A stretch of DNA of 64,000 bases from contig NZ_LR723670.1 of assembly GCF_902502825.2 (NCBI RefSeq), positions 3,406,501-3,470,500 on the forward strand, written 5' to 3'. A program made the translations under genes and the position numbers. Under the pieces are notes generated by a model. The model saw only the letters and a list, made by a program, of their open reading frames with translations. It made no database searches and had not been told where the DNA came from. Numbering within the stretch: the stretch's first letter is position 1; the number at the start of each line of letters is the position of its first letter. The DNA comes from Pseudorhizobium flavum. Its GTDB lineage: Bacteria; Pseudomonadota; Alphaproteobacteria; Rhizobiales; Rhizobiaceae. Of this stretch, positions 28,484 through 38,089 are shown piece by piece.

Positions 28484-29364
28484 GATCTGGCTCCTCCGCG
28501 ACGCAGGTGCGGCAGGATGAGCGCCACTGCCACCAGGACGGCAGTCACCAGATTGAGGTCGGAGGCCTTCAGCCCCAGCGCATCCGTCGACAGCGCAAGC
28601 TGGATGGCGATGCGATAGAGGATCGAGCCGACGATGCAGCCGATGAGCGCAAGCAGGATGCCCCGGGCGCCGAACAGCGTCTCGCCGATGATCACCGCCG
28701 CCAGACCGACGACGATCGTTCCGACACCGGACGTGACGTCGGCAAATCCATTGGTCTGGGCAAACAGCGCGCCGCCGAGCGCCACGAGCGCATTCGACAG
28801 CGCCAGGCCGAGATAGACCTGCCTGCGCGTATCGACGCCCTGTGCGCGCGCCATCCGGGCATTGGCGCCGGTCGCCCGCATGGCCAACCCCGCATCACTC
28901 TCCAGGAAGCGCCAGACGAGGATCACCGCGATCACCACCAGCACGCCGACGAACAGCGGCCGCACGTAGACTTCTCGCAGGCCGAGGCCGAAGAAGGGGC
29001 TGAGCATGGTGTCGGCATTGATGAGGGCGACGTTCGGCTTGCCCATCACCCGCAGGTTGACCGAGAAGAGCGCGATCATTGTCAGGATGGAGGCAAGCAG
29101 ATTGAGAATGCGGAAGCGCACGTTGAGGAAGGCGGTCACAAGGCCAGCCAGCGCGCCGGCAACCATGGCAATCGCTGCCGCAAACCAGGGGTTGAACCCG
29201 GTCGTGATGAGAACCGCGGCTACCGCTGCGCCTAGCGGGAATGAGCCGTCCACCGTCAGGTCGGGGAAATCGAGCACCCGGAAGGTAAGAAACACACCGA
29301 TGGCAACGAAGGCAAAGACCAGCCCCAGTTCCACTGCGCCCCAAAAGGCGATCTGACTCAGCAC
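28480..29364 (-). CDS. ABC transporter permease (COG4120 type)
   Basis: 294 residues, about eight to nine membrane spans, BPD_transp_2 superfamily. LTVDGSFPLGAAVAA near residue 40 is typical of the COG4120 permeases paired with COG2984 binding proteins. The preferred start is GTG at 29364, which has AGGAGAG at good spacing; another GTG at 29394 lacks a ribosome site. Both are non-ATG starts. Confidence 0.88.
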   Translation of the reverse strand: MLSQIAFWGAVELGLVFAFVAIGVFLTFRVLDFPDLTVDGSFPLGAAVAAVLITTGFNPWFAAAIAMVAGALAGLVTAFLNVRFRILNLLASILTMIALFSVNLRVMGKPNVALINADTMLSPFFGLGLREVYVRPLFVGVLVVIAVILVWRFLESDAGLAMRATGANARMARAQGVDTRRQVYLGLALSNALVALGGALFAQTNGFADVTSGVGTIVVGLAAVIIGETLFGARGILLALIGCIVGSILYRIAIQLALSTDALGLKASDLNLVTAVLVAVALILPHLRRGGARS

Positions 29365-29411
29365 CCTGGTGCTCTCCTGCTTTATCCGCCGCACGGCGGC
29401 GGATTGATGTG

Positions 29412-29448
29412 TCGGGGGTGTCGACGTTCGACGGTCGACACCCCCCGA
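29412..29448 (-). repeat. Long inverted repeat between binding-protein and permease genes
   Basis: 14-bp arms TCGGGGGTGTCGAC / GTCGACACCCCCGA (one extra C in the right arm) around an 8-nt loop, starting 11 bp past the binding-protein stop. With no T-run it is more likely a processing or partial-termination stem that raises binding protein over permease, a common layout in importer operons. Confidence 0.7.
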
Positions 29449-29459
29449 TATGCCGTAGC

Positions 29460-30413
29460 TTACTCGACGACGCGGGTTGCGCGCGACAGGACGGCGTCGG
29501 AGAAGGTGACGCCCATCTTCTCGGCGGCCTTCTTGTTGATCACGAGGTCCGTACCGGCGGCAACCTTTACCGGAATGTCGCCGGGAGCCTCGCCCTTCAG
29601 GACGCGGACCACCACTTCGCCCGTCTGCTTGCCGACGTCGAAGTAGTTGAAGCCGAGTGCTGCCAAGGCGCCGCGCGGAACCGAGTCCGTGTCACCGGCA
29701 AAGAGCGGCAGCTTTGCTTCCTCGGCGACCCCGACGGCTGCCTCGAATGCGGAAACAATAGTGTTATCGGTCGGGATGTAGAGGACATCTGCCCGCCCGA
29801 CGAGAGCGCGGGTTGCGCCCTGCACCTCGGCAGACTTCGTCGCGACGGACTCGATCACCTCGAGGCCTGCCTTGGCAGCTTCTTCCTTGAGAGCCGCAAG
29901 GGTCGAGACGGAGTTGGCTTCCGCGGTATTGTACACGAAGCCCACCGACTTCGCGTCCGGGGTGATCTCCTTGATCAGGGCGATATGGTCAGCCACGGGT
30001 GACATGTCGGAGATACCGGTCACGTTCCCGCCGGGCTTGTCCATGTTCTTGACCAATTGTGCCCCGAGCGGATCGGAAACAGCCGTGAAGACGATGGCGA
30101 TGTCGCGGGTTGCCGAAACCACGGCCTGCGCGGAAGGCGTCGAGATCGGTACGATGACCGTCGGCTCCTCGCCGACGAACTGGCGGGCGATCTGCGCGGC
30201 CGTGCCGGGGTTACCCTGAGCCGACTCGTAGAGGAAGGTCAGGTTCTCGCCTTCCTTGTAGCCGGCCTCGGAAAGTGCCTCCTTGATGCCGTCACGGGCG
30301 GCATCAAGGGCGGGATGCTCGACGATCGCGGTCACGGCAACAGTAACGTCCTGAGCCTTCGCAGGCATGACCAGAGCCGTCGCAGCGGCGAGGGCGAGAA
30401 TGAGATTGCGCAT
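29460..30413 (-). CDS. ABC transporter substrate-binding protein (COG2984, TrpX-like)
   Basis: 317 residues. A Sec signal peptide ends PAKA-Q at residue 20, so it acts in the periplasm. COG2984 features: VTAIVEHPALDAARDGIKEAL, then GTAAQIARQFVGEEPTVIV, and the paired lobes of a Rossmann-type binding protein. Family ligands include aromatic amino acids in some species; ligand here is unknown. The operon linkage to tenA suggests a thiamine-related pyrimidine (inference). The start has TGGAGGAG directly upstream. First gene of the importer, 90 bp after rlmN. Confidence 0.92.
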   Translation of the reverse strand: MRNLILALAAATALVMPAKAQDVTVAVTAIVEHPALDAARDGIKEALSEAGYKEGENLTFLYESAQGNPGTAAQIARQFVGEEPTVIVPISTPSAQAVVSATRDIAIVFTAVSDPLGAQLVKNMDKPGGNVTGISDMSPVADHIALIKEITPDAKSVGFVYNTAEANSVSTLAALKEEAAKAGLEVIESVATKSAEVQGATRALVGRADVLYIPTDNTIVSAFEAAVGVAEEAKLPLFAGDTDSVPRGALAALGFNYFDVGKQTGEVVVRVLKGEAPGDIPVKVAAGTDLVINKKAAEKMGVTFSDAVLSRATRVVE

Positions 30414-30503
30414 GTTCTCCTCCAGAGATCGCTTCTTTCTGTCACGTCTCTTATGGAGCCATAGAACCGAAATCAACCGGGTGGTGATAACGAGAGCTGC
30501 GGA

Positions 30504-31742
30504 TCAGTCATCCTCGCCGTGCCCCGCGATCATCATGGCCTCGAAAGCGAGGCGCTCGGTCTTGCGCATGCGCTCCGATTCCGACTTCAACTGTCCGCAG
30601 GCAGCCAGGATGTCGCGCCCGCGCGGCGTGCGGATCGGCGAAGCATAGCCCGCCTGGTTGATGAAGTCGGCGAACTTCTCGATCGTCGCCCAGTCGGAGC
30701 ACTGGTAGTTGGTGCCTGGCCAGGGGTTAAACGGGATCAGGTTGATCTTTGCCGGAACGCCCTTCAGGAGCTTCACCAGTTCCTTGGCGTCCTCCAGGCT
30801 GTCGTTGACGTCCTTCAGCATCACATATTCGAAGGTGATGCGGCGGGCATTCGACAGGCCGGGATAGGCGCGGCAGGCTTCGATCAGTTCCTTCAGCGGA
30901 TACTTCTTGTTGATCGGCACCAGCATGTCACGCAGCTCGTCGCGCACCGCATGCAGGGAGATCGCCAGCATGACGCCGATCTCCTCGCCGGTGCGGTAGA
31001 TTTCCGGAACCACGCCGGAGGTCGAGAGAGTAATGCGTCGCTTGGAGAGCGAAAGCCCATCGCCATCGGATGCAATGAGAAGGGCCGTCTTCACCGCCTC
31101 GAAATTGTAGAGCGGCTCGCCCATGCCCATCATCACAATATTGGTGATCTTGCGATCGCTCGACGGGATCATCGCCCCCTGCGGCACGTCGCGATCGGGG
31201 AAATCGCCGAGCCTGTCGCGCGCCAGCAGCAGCTGCGCCAGGATTTCCTCCGCCGTCAGATTGCGCACCAGGCGCTGCGTGCCGGTATGGCAGAAGGAAC
31301 AGGTCAGCGAACAGCCCACCTGGCTGGAGATGCAGAGCGTGCCGCGGCCTTCCTCAGGGATGTAGACAGTCTCCACCTCGACAGGGCGACCGGCACCGCG
31401 CGGCGGAAAGCGCAGCAGCCATTTGCGCGTGCCGTCATTGGAGACCTGCTCCTCGACAACCTCCGGACGAGCGATGGTGAAGTGCTCCTTCAGCATCTGC
31501 CGCATGTCCTTGGCGACATTGGTCATCGCGTCGAAGTCCGAGACACCGCGGATATAGAGCCAGTGCCAGAGTTGGCTCACGCGCATGCGCACCTGCTTCT
31601 CCGGAACGCCATTGTCCTTGAGGGCATCCGCCATCTGCTCGCGCGTGAGCCCGATGAGCGAGGGCTTCGTGCCGGCAAGTTCGGGGCGAACGACAAGCGG
31701 CGCTTTCACCGCGGGGTCGAGAACGGCTTCGGAGACTGACAT
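30504..31742 (-). CDS. rlmN: Dual-specificity 23S rRNA A2503 / tRNA A37 C2-methyltransferase
   Basis: 412-residue radical-SAM enzyme. CSLTCSFC gives the cluster ligands C144, C148 and C151, and the catalytic late Cys is in [28 protein letters not shown] and [11 protein letters not shown] are standard blocks. Start [10 protein letters not shown] at 31742; an upstream-extended frame to 31865 has no homology. About 210 bp separate it from the ialB gene upstream. Confidence 0.96.
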   Translation of the reverse strand: MSVSEAVLDPAVKAPLVVRPELAGTKPSLIGLTREQMADALKDNGVPEKQVRMRVSQLWHWLYIRGVSDFDAMTNVAKDMRQMLKEHFTIARPEVVEEQVSNDGTRKWLLRFPPRGAGRPVEVETVYIPEEGRGTLCISSQVGCSLTCSFCHTGTQRLVRNLTAEEILAQLLLARDRLGDFPDRDVPQGAMIPSSDRKITNIVMMGMGEPLYNFEAVKTALLIASDGDGLSLSKRRITLSTSGVVPEIYRTGEEIGVMLAISLHAVRDELRDMLVPINKKYPLKELIEACRAYPGLSNARRITFEYVMLKDVNDSLEDAKELVKLLKGVPAKINLIPFNPWPGTNYQCSDWATIEKFADFINQAGYASPIRTPRGRDILAACGQLKSESERMRKTERLAFEAMMIAGHGEDD

Positions 31743-31896
31743 TGACTGGTCCTGTTCAAACGCATGCGCCCGCCGCGCCGGAGGTGTCATCGGGCATGTT
31801 GTGCTTGAGATTGCCGCGCGGCATCTGCGGCCTGCGGATATAGTTGCGGCGGCACATAGCATCAAATCGTGGCCGCGTCACCATTCTTCAAGACGC

Positions 31897-31928
31897 AGTA
31901 AAGGCCGGTCGTGCAACCGGCCTTTACT
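31897..31928 (-). terminator. Terminator hairpin after ialB
   Basis: Perfect 13-bp stem AGTAAAGGCCGGT / ACCGGCCTTTACT around a 6-nt loop, 23 bp past the ialB stop. The arms carry AAA and TTT so it could act in both directions. Confidence 0.75.
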
Positions 31929-31951
31929 GGAATGCCGTTGTGGCACCCGAT

Positions 31952-32455
31952 TTACTTGCAGGATTCGATCTGCTTCAGCGCCGCCGAGATGCCGGAGAGC
32001 GAATAGGAATAGGACGTGCTGGTGCCACGGCCGGAGGTCGCCTTGACGGTCATGTTCGAACCGCCTTTCATGGCGGCAACCAGGGCAGGCTCCTCTGCCG
32101 CATTCTCGACCCAGGCCGCCTTGTCCTTGGTGAACATCACGAAGGTCTTGCCGTCGATGGTGACGTTGACCTTGGAATTCGACTGCAGCGGATAGCCCAT
32201 CATCGCCTGCGGCTCGTAGGAGATGTTCTGGCCCGGGCGCTGCGAGACGATGAAGAAGATGTCGCCATGATCGACATTGGCAGGTTCCTTGGCCGTCGGC
32301 ACGGAAAGAACGTAGCAGACCGTGCCGCCGGAGGCCTTGTATGAATAGGCGCCCCATGCCTTGAACTGCTGGATGCGGGTGGGGGATTGGGCAGATGCGA
32401 TGCCGGCGGCGGCCAGCATCAAGGTCACTGCAGTTGCTACGGTTTTAACAGACAT
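31952..32455 (-). CDS. Invasion-associated locus B (IalB) family periplasmic protein
   Basis: 167 residues. Signal peptide ends IASA-Q at residue 22. The IalB fold is shown by the WGAYSYKASGGTVCYVLSVP block, DHGDIFFIVSQRPG, and a C-terminal Cys (KQIESCK) that likely pairs with the earlier one. Bartonella IalB is linked to erythrocyte invasion, but the family is widespread in free-living rhizobia where its role is unknown. The start at 32455 has GGAG upstream. Flanked by a strong terminator and a 243-bp upstream gap that holds its promoter. Confidence 0.87.
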   Translation of the reverse strand: MSVKTVATAVTLMLAAAGIASAQSPTRIQQFKAWGAYSYKASGGTVCYVLSVPTAKEPANVDHGDIFFIVSQRPGQNISYEPQAMMGYPLQSNSKVNVTIDGKTFVMFTKDKAAWVENAAEEPALVAAMKGGSNMTVKATSGRGTSTSYSYSLSGISAALKQIESCK

Positions 32456-32698
32456 GGTCTCCTGCCGCTTCTCTACTGGGGGCCGATAAGGCAAGCCTGG
32501 TCAGGCATCATCACGATTCGGTTTAATTTGACTTAATTGCGGTTACCAAACCGTCAACAGCGTCCGATGAAGTGCAGACTACCTGTTCGTGGATGAACGG
32601 GAGCTTTACGACGACCGCGCCATTCGCCACTGACCGGGAGAATTGGGCAAGAATTTGTCTGGGCCGGCGCTTCATCAGCTCGCTCGACCTCGTTGAAG

Positions 32699-33091
32699 CT
32701 AGGCCGGGTTTGTCCTGGCGTCCGGGTCCTGCGCCAGAGCCTTGTCAGCGGCGTCGTAGTGTCGGTCCGCAATATGGCCCTGGATCATTCTAAGTGCAGC
32801 GGCGATTACAGCCATGTCGTCCGTGAATCCTACCACGGCAAAGACGTCCGGCAGGAAGTCCAGCGGAAGGATGAAGTAGGCCAGCGCCGCGAACAGGATC
32901 CCCCGAACGCGGGTCGGCGTCATCGGATCCATCGCGCAGTAATAGGCGGCAACCAGATCGCGGCTGAACGGGATGCTCGCAGCTACGCGCTTCAGCTTCG
33001 GCCAGAACTTGGCCCGCACCTGCTTCTCGCGCCGGTCTTGCGTTTCGTCGTCACCCGGCAGGAGGATTTCACCAATCTTCACGTCGTCCAT
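32699..33091 (-). CDS. YkvA family (DUF1232) membrane protein
   Basis: About 130 residues. The DUF1232 core is YFILPLDFLPDVFAVVGFTDDMAVI, with the PxDxxPD motif in the membrane-proximal helix, preceded by TRVRGILFAALAY. Function unknown. Two starts are possible: ATG at 33091 (MDDVKIGEIL) and ATG at 33124 with 11 more residues; neither has a strong ribosome site, and the shorter one resembles family N-termini. Downstream of phhB on the same strand. Confidence 0.8.
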   Translation of the reverse strand: MDDVKIGEILLPGDDETQDRREKQVRAKFWPKLKRVAASIPFSRDLVAAYYCAMDPMTPTRVRGILFAALAYFILPLDFLPDVFAVVGFTDDMAVIAAALRMIQGHIADRHYDAADKALAQDPDARTNPA

Positions 33092-33146
33092 AAACTCTAA
33101 CCCGTGCGAAATCTGCTCCCTCATGTGGGGCGTGGTCCGATGGACG

Positions 33147-33449
33147 TCAATCGCCGCGGCTTGCAGCCCGGTTCATCGCTCGCGCGAGCTTGACGTCCTT
33201 TTCCGTCACCCCGCCGGCATCGTGGGTCGTCAGAGTCACGTCGACCCGGGAAAAGACGTTGAACCATTCCGGATGATGGTTCATCCGCTCCGCAACCAGC
33301 GCACATTCTGCCATGAAGCCGAACGCCTGGCTGAAGTTCCGGAACCTGAAGCTTCGCGAGATAGCGGTGCCGTCTTCACGTAGGGTCCAGCCGGGAAGTC
33401 CACTGAGTTCCCGTTCGATGACTTCGGAAGAAAGCTTGTCCAGAGACAT
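33147..33449 (-). CDS. phhB: 4a-hydroxytetrahydrobiopterin dehydratase (pterin-4a-carbinolamine dehydratase)
   Basis: 100-residue PCD/DCoH fold. The active-site block [24 protein letters not shown] shows the three catalytic histidines. Recycles the pterin cofactor of aromatic amino-acid hydroxylases; no hydroxylase gene is present in this window, so the partner is unknown. It lies 18 bp after the thpR stop. Confidence 0.95.
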   Translation of the reverse strand: MSLDKLSSEVIERELSGLPGWTLREDGTAISRSFRFRNFSQAFGFMAECALVAERMNHHPEWFNVFSRVDVTLTTHDAGGVTEKDVKLARAMNRAASRGD

Positions 33450-33467
33450 CGGACAGACGCTCCCGGC

Positions 33468-34055
33468 TCAGACGAAGCTCTTGATTGGCTCCACCGACGA
33501 CCGGTTCGTGCCGCTTCCGAAGTCGCGGAGGTCGAAAGCCTCTTCGGTCACGTAAGGTCCGCCACCGATCGAGTCCTTGGACGACATCAGAACGAACCTG
33601 GACACCTTGAACGGCAGCGTGTGGAAGTCGCCCCGCCCGGAGAGATAGGTGACGACATCATCGAGCCTGCAGGCCTTCAGTCGTGCCAGCGTCACGTGCG
33701 GCATGAACTTGCGCGGATCCGGTGGCAGACCGATGCGCTGGCAGATCCGCTCGATCTCCGACTGTAGCGCCGACATTTCCTGGGAGGGCGAAACGCCGGC
33801 CCAGATGGAATGAGGCTTCTTCGATCCAAAGGAGCCTATGCCGTTCAGGCTGATCTGGAACTCGGGCCGGTCGATGCGGTCCAGCCGGTCGACAATCTCG
33901 TCGGCCGTACGTCCGTCCACGTCGCCAATGAAGCGCAGGGTGATGTGATAGTTTTCGACGTCAATCCAGCGTGCGCCGGGCAGACCGCCGCGAAGGAGCG
34001 ACAGGCTCATAGCTATGTTGCGCGGAACTTCGAGGGCGGTGAAAAGTCTCGGCAT
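33468..34055 (-). CDS. thpR: RNA 2',3'-cyclic phosphodiesterase (2H family)
   Basis: 195 residues. Two HxT motifs define the 2H phosphoesterase active site: HITLRF (H37) and HVTLARL (H120). MPRLFTALEVP at the start is typical of ThpR/LigT. Opens 2',3'-cyclic phosphates on RNA; in vivo substrate uncertain. ATG at 34055 has an excellent GAGGAGG ribosome site; a longer upstream frame to 34118 is unsupported. Followed closely by phhB. Confidence 0.93.
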   Translation of the reverse strand: MPRLFTALEVPRNIAMSLSLLRGGLPGARWIDVENYHITLRFIGDVDGRTADEIVDRLDRIDRPEFQISLNGIGSFGSKKPHSIWAGVSPSQEMSALQSEIERICQRIGLPPDPRKFMPHVTLARLKACRLDDVVTYLSGRGDFHTLPFKVSRFVLMSSKDSIGGGPYVTEEAFDLRDFGSGTNRSSVEPIKSFV

Positions 34056-34122
34056 TGCGAACCTCCTCGAATCTCTTGCGTCTGTTAACAGCGAATCATG
34101 GGTGCCGGTTCCTGGCAAGCTG

Positions 34123-34764
34123 TTATTTACCCGCCGTGCGGATGTCCCCTAGAAAGGCTTCAACGGCAGGCAAGGAGCGCTCCACCATGATCCCGACGCC
34201 TTTCGCATTCGGGTGCATCCCGTCCTCCAGCTGCGTCCCCGCAACCGCGACTACACCGTCGAGGAAGAAGGGATAGAGCGGCACGTCGTGCTTTTTCGCC
34301 AGGCGCGGATAGATCTCGCCGAAGCGCTCCGAATATGCGTGCCCCATGTTCGGGGGCGCCAACATGCCAGCAAGCAAGACTGGAATGCTCCGCTCCTTCA
34401 GGCGGGATATGATCGCATCCAGGTTCTTTTCGGTCTCATCCGGGGAAATCCCCCTTAGGGCGTCATTGGCGCCAAGTTCCAGAATGACTCCATCGGTGCC
34501 ATCCGGTACGGACCAGTCGACCCGAGAGAGGCCACCCGATGTCGTGTCGCCCGAAACGCCGGCATTGGCAACGACGACATCATGTCCCTTGGCTTGCAGG
34601 GCGGTCTCGAGTTGCGCCGTATAGGATTGGCTAGGCGCAAGCTGGTAGCCCGCCATCAGGCTGTCGCCGAAACCGACCAGTTGTATCGGCTGCTGCGCAG
34701 CCACCGGCCAGGCAGCCATGAACGACATGACGAGGAAGTGAAAGAGGATTGCTTTAAATCTCAA
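34123..34764 (-). CDS. tesA: Periplasmic arylesterase/thioesterase TesA, GDSL family
   Basis: 213 residues. Sec signal peptide ends PVAA-Q near residue 23. Block I GDSLMAGY carries catalytic Ser35, block III LGANDALRG holds the oxyanion Asn, and block V DGMHPN provides Asp/His. SGNH hydrolase acting on acyl esters or thioesters. Divergent from ybbA-ybbP across 74 bp. That linkage is conserved in many proteobacteria, where YbbAP is thought to hand hydrophobic substrates to TesA. Confidence 0.94.
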   Translation of the reverse strand: MRFKAILFHFLVMSFMAAWPVAAQQPIQLVGFGDSLMAGYQLAPSQSYTAQLETALQAKGHDVVVANAGVSGDTTSGGLSRVDWSVPDGTDGVILELGANDALRGISPDETEKNLDAIISRLKERSIPVLLAGMLAPPNMGHAYSERFGEIYPRLAKKHDVPLYPFFLDGVVAVAGTQLEDGMHPNAKGVGIMVERSLPAVEAFLGDIRTAGK

Positions 34765-34838
34765 GGCCCGGTTCCTAAATTCGCGCTGCCGTGGCGCGGC
34801 TTCGGTCTTCGCTGAAAGTGAATATAGGAAGCTTTGTT

Positions 34839-35549
34839 TTGACTGAAACCATCATCGAGCTGAACCAGGCGGATCTTACACTCGGAAGCGCCGCGGCATC
34901 CGTCCATGTGTTGAAGCAGATCGATCTGCAAGTTCGCCGGGGGGAAGCCGTCGGCATCGTCGGTCCTTCAGGATCGGGCAAGTCGACCTTGCTGATGGTT
35001 TTGGCTGGCCTCGAGCGCCTCGACAAGGGCGAGATACATATTGCCGGTGAGCCCCTGCACTCCCTCTCGGAGGATGCGCTTGCCGATTTCCGCGGCCGCA
35101 ACATCGGCATCGTCTTCCAGTCCTTCCATCTGATTGCCAACATGACCGCGCTGGAAAACGTCGCCGTGCCCCTGGAACTCGCCAACGTCCGCAACCCGTT
35201 CGAGATCGCCCGGCGGGAACTGGCCGCGGTCGGGCTCGGAGAGCGCCTCAGCCACTATCCCGGCCAGCTTTCCGGCGGCGAGCAGCAGCGCGTGGCGATC
35301 GCACGGGCTCTCGCGCCATCGCCCCTGGTCCTGATCGCCGATGAGCCGACCGGTAACCTCGATACCGAAACGGGACGTCAGATCGCCGATCTCCTCTTCG
35401 CAAAACAGGCCGAACGCGGCATGACCATGCTGCTCGTTACGCACGACAATGCCCTTGCCGCCCGCTGCACCCGGCAGATCCGTGTCCGCTCCGGCGAAAT
35501 CGTCGGGGATACGGCAGTCAACGCAGCACCGGAAGCGGTGCGCGCATGA
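34839..35549 (+). CDS. ybbA: ABC transporter ATP-binding protein YbbA
   Basis: 236 residues, MacB/LolD-type ATPase. Walker [10 protein letters not shown], signature LSGGEQQRV, Walker [13 protein letters not shown]-loop VTHD. The best start is TTG at 34839 with AGGAAG seven bases upstream; an in-frame upstream start would add 16 residues without homology. It overlaps ybbP by 4 bp. Partners YbbP as a mechanotransmission-type exporter rather than an importer. Confidence 0.92.
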   Translation: MTETIIELNQADLTLGSAAASVHVLKQIDLQVRRGEAVGIVGPSGSGKSTLLMVLAGLERLDKGEIHIAGEPLHSLSEDALADFRGRNIGIVFQSFHLIANMTALENVAVPLELANVRNPFEIARRELAAVGLGERLSHYPGQLSGGEQQRVAIARALAPSPLVLIADEPTGNLDTETGRQIADLLFAKQAERGMTMLLVTHDNALAARCTRQIRVRSGEIVGDTAVNAAPEAVRA

Positions 35550-38089
35550 CCCGGTTTGGTCAAAGGCTGGGGACCGCATGGAGGCTGGCTCTTCGCGAAA
35601 TGCGCGGAGGGCTTTCGGGCTTCTACATCTTCCTTGCCTGCATCGCCCTCGGCACCGGCGCAATCGCCGCCGTCAACTCGGTCTCGCGAGCCATTACTGG
35701 AGCCATAGCAACGCAGGGACAGGACATCCTTGCCGGAGATATCCGCTTCGAGCTCGACAATCGCGAGGCGGCACCCGAGGAACTTGCCTTCTTGCAAGGC
35801 CTCGGCGAACTTTCGGTTTCAACTGGCCTGCGCTCGATGGCGCGTGTCCCCAACGGCTCCGATCAGGGGCTGGTGGAAGTGAAGGCCGTCGACGGCGCTT
35901 ATCCCCTCTACGGCGAGTTCGAGGCGGAGCCCAACCGTCCGCTCGCCGAACTGCTCCAGCAGGATGGCGAGGTATTCGGTGCAGTTGCCGCTCCGCTCCT
36001 GCTCGACCGGCTCGGAATTCGAGTGGGAGACGAACTTCTGCTCGGCAATGTCCGCCTGCGCCTCGCTGCGACGGTTGCCAGCGAGCCTGATGCCATTTCC
36101 GACGGCTTCGGCTTTGCGCCGCGCCTGCTGGTGAGCCGCGAGGCATTGACGGCATCCGGCCTCGTCCAGACGGGCAGCCTGGTGGAACACGCCTACAAGA
36201 TCCGCCTGGACGAACCAGCCATGCGCGGCGCCCTTCCCGCACGCGCCGCTGCGGAGTTCCCCAACGCCGGATGGTCCATCCGTACTGCCGATCGCGCGGC
36301 ACCTTCGCTGACGGAAAATGTCGAGCGTTTCTCGCAGTTTCTGACGCTCGTCGGGCTGACGGCGCTGATCGTCGGTGGTGTCGGTGTCGCCAACGCGGTG
36401 CGTGCCTTTCTCGACGCGAAGCGGACCACGATCGCCACCTTCAAGTGCCTCGGCGCGCCCGCTGCCATCATCGCAGCCGTCTACCTCATCCAGATCCTGA
36501 TGCTGGCTGCGATCGGCATTGCAATCGGCCTTGTGATTGGCGCCGTTGCACCGTTCATCGCGATGCGCTTCCTGGAAGGCGTTCTTCCCGTACCGGAGGA
36601 GGTCGTCTTCTATCCCGGCGCGCTCGCGATGGCGGCTCTCTTCGGGCTCCTCATCACCTTCGCCTTCTCGGTGCTTCCCCTGGGGCACGCCCGCGAGGTG
36701 CCCGCGACCGCACTCTTCCGTGAACAGAGTTTCGACCAGGCAAGGTTTCCATCCTGGCCATACGTGCTCGCCGCAGCAGCCGCGCTGGCGGCGCTCGCTT
36801 TCCTGGCGATTGCGACCGCCGAGGAGCGTTTCATCGCCAGTGTCTTCCTCGCCGCTGTGGCTGGCGCATTCATCCTGCTTCGGCTCGTCGCACTGCTGAT
36901 TTCAGCCCTTGCCCGCCGCAGTCCGCGCGTCAATTCACCGGCCCTTCGACTGGCGATCGGCAATATTCACCGCCCGGGCGCGCTCACGTCATCCGTCGTG
37001 CTGTCCCTCGGCCTCGGGCTCGCGCTGCTCGTAACCCTCGCTTTGATCGACGGCAATCTGCGCCGGCAGTTGACCGGCAGAATGGCCGAGCAGGCGCCCA
37101 ACTTCTTCTTCGTCGACATCCAGAGCGCCGAACGCGAGGGCTTCCTCGACATCCTGCAGAAGCACGCGCCGGAGGGCACGATCAACCAGGTGCCGATGCT
37201 GCGCGGCCGCATCATCGCCTTCAACGACCAGGACGTCGCCCAGATGAACGTTCCGCCTGGAGGCAGATGGGTCCTCAGGGGCGATCGCGGGATCACCTAC
37301 GAAGAGACCCTTCCCACCAATTCGACGCTGACCGAAGGCTCCTGGTGGCCAAGGGACTATGACGGAGAACCGTTGGTCTCCTTCTCGGCGGAGGAAGCCG
37401 GGAAACTTGGCCTTGCGATCGGCGATACCGTCACCGTCAACGTCCTTGGCCGCAACATCACCGCGCGCATCGCCAACTTCCGCCAGGTGGAATGGGAATC
37501 GCTATCGATCAATTTCGTGATGGTGTTTTCGCCCAATACCTTCCGCGGTGCTCCGCATGCCTGGCTGGCAACGCTGACGGACCCCGATGCCACGGCCGCC
37601 GAAGAGGCCGCGATACTGCGGGATGTGACGGGCGCCTATCCGACGATCACCAGTGTCCGGGTGAAGGACGCGATCGACATTGTCGACCAGCTCGTCGGTC
37701 AGTTGGCGACGGCCATCCGGGCCGCAGCTGCCGTCGCCCTCGTCGCGTCTGTCCTGGTTCTCGCAGGCGCCCTGGCTGCGGGGAACCGCGCCCGCACCCA
37801 TGACGCCGTCATCCTGAAGACGCTCGGCGGAACCCGTGCCCTACTGATCCGGGCCTTCAGCTATGAGTACATGATCCTCGGAGCGGCGACTGCCGTTTTC
37901 GCACTCGTCGCTGGCGGCACGGCTTCCTGGTTCGTTGTCAGCCGCATCATGAACTTGCCTTCGATCTTCCTGCCGGACGTGGCCTTGGTCACGCTCATCG
38001 GGGCCCTCGTCCTCACGGTGGGGATCGGCCTGATCGGGACCTGGAGAGTCCTGGGGCAGAAGGCGGGTCCGGTGCTGCGGGAACTTTAG
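35546..38089 (+). CDS. ybbP: YbbP-type ABC transporter permease (FtsX-like)
   Basis: 847 residues. N-terminal span (about 22-42), a large periplasmic domain, then two FtsX repeats: spans at about 265-400 and 740-845. The linker between repeats holds further spans near 415-470 and a second periplasmic domain. LKTLGGTRALLIRAFSYEYMILG and FKCLGAPAAIIAAVYLIQ are the typical FtsX cytoplasmic-edge motifs. Coupled to ybbA by ATGA overlap. Predicted with tesA to process hydrophobic molecules at the inner membrane (inference from linkage). Confidence 0.93.
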   Translation: MTRFGQRLGTAWRLALREMRGGLSGFYIFLACIALGTGAIAAVNSVSRAITGAIATQGQDILAGDIRFELDNREAAPEELAFLQGLGELSVSTGLRSMARVPNGSDQGLVEVKAVDGAYPLYGEFEAEPNRPLAELLQQDGEVFGAVAAPLLLDRLGIRVGDELLLGNVRLRLAATVASEPDAISDGFGFAPRLLVSREALTASGLVQTGSLVEHAYKIRLDEPAMRGALPARAAAEFPNAGWSIRTADRAAPSLTENVERFSQFLTLVGLTALIVGGVGVANAVRAFLDAKRTTIATFKCLGAPAAIIAAVYLIQILMLAAIGIAIGLVIGAVAPFIAMRFLEGVLPVPEEVVFYPGALAMAALFGLLITFAFSVLPLGHAREVPATALFREQSFDQARFPSWPYVLAAAAALAALAFLAIATAEERFIASVFLAAVAGAFILLRLVALLISALARRSPRVNSPALRLAIGNIHRPGALTSSVVLSLGLGLALLVTLALIDGNLRRQLTGRMAEQAPNFFFVDIQSAEREGFLDILQKHAPEGTINQVPMLRGRIIAFNDQDVAQMNVPPGGRWVLRGDRGITYEETLPTNSTLTEGSWWPRDYDGEPLVSFSAEEAGKLGLAIGDTVTVNVLGRNITARIANFRQVEWESLSINFVMVFSPNTFRGAPHAWLATLTDPDATAAEEAAILRDVTGAYPTITSVRVKDAIDIVDQLVGQLATAIRAAAAVALVASVLVLAGALAAGNRARTHDAVILKTLGGTRALLIRAFSYEYMILGAATAVFALVAGGTASWFVVSRIMNLPSIFLPDVALVTLIGALVLTVGIGLIGTWRVLGQKAGPVLREL

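Noticed and set aside
30414..30503. TPP riboswitch before the importer-tenA operon
   Set aside because: The conserved CUGAGA and ACCUGAUC-type blocks are absent on the relevant strand.
32519..32545. Second CtrA-like site near ialB (TTAA-N6-TTAA)
   Set aside because: Spacer is six, not seven, in an AT-rich patch; not a proper match.
32554..32793. Short frames on both strands upstream of the YkvA gene
   Set aside because: Both overlap the YkvA gene end, neither has a ribosome site or family similarity; the gap more likely holds the ialB promoter.
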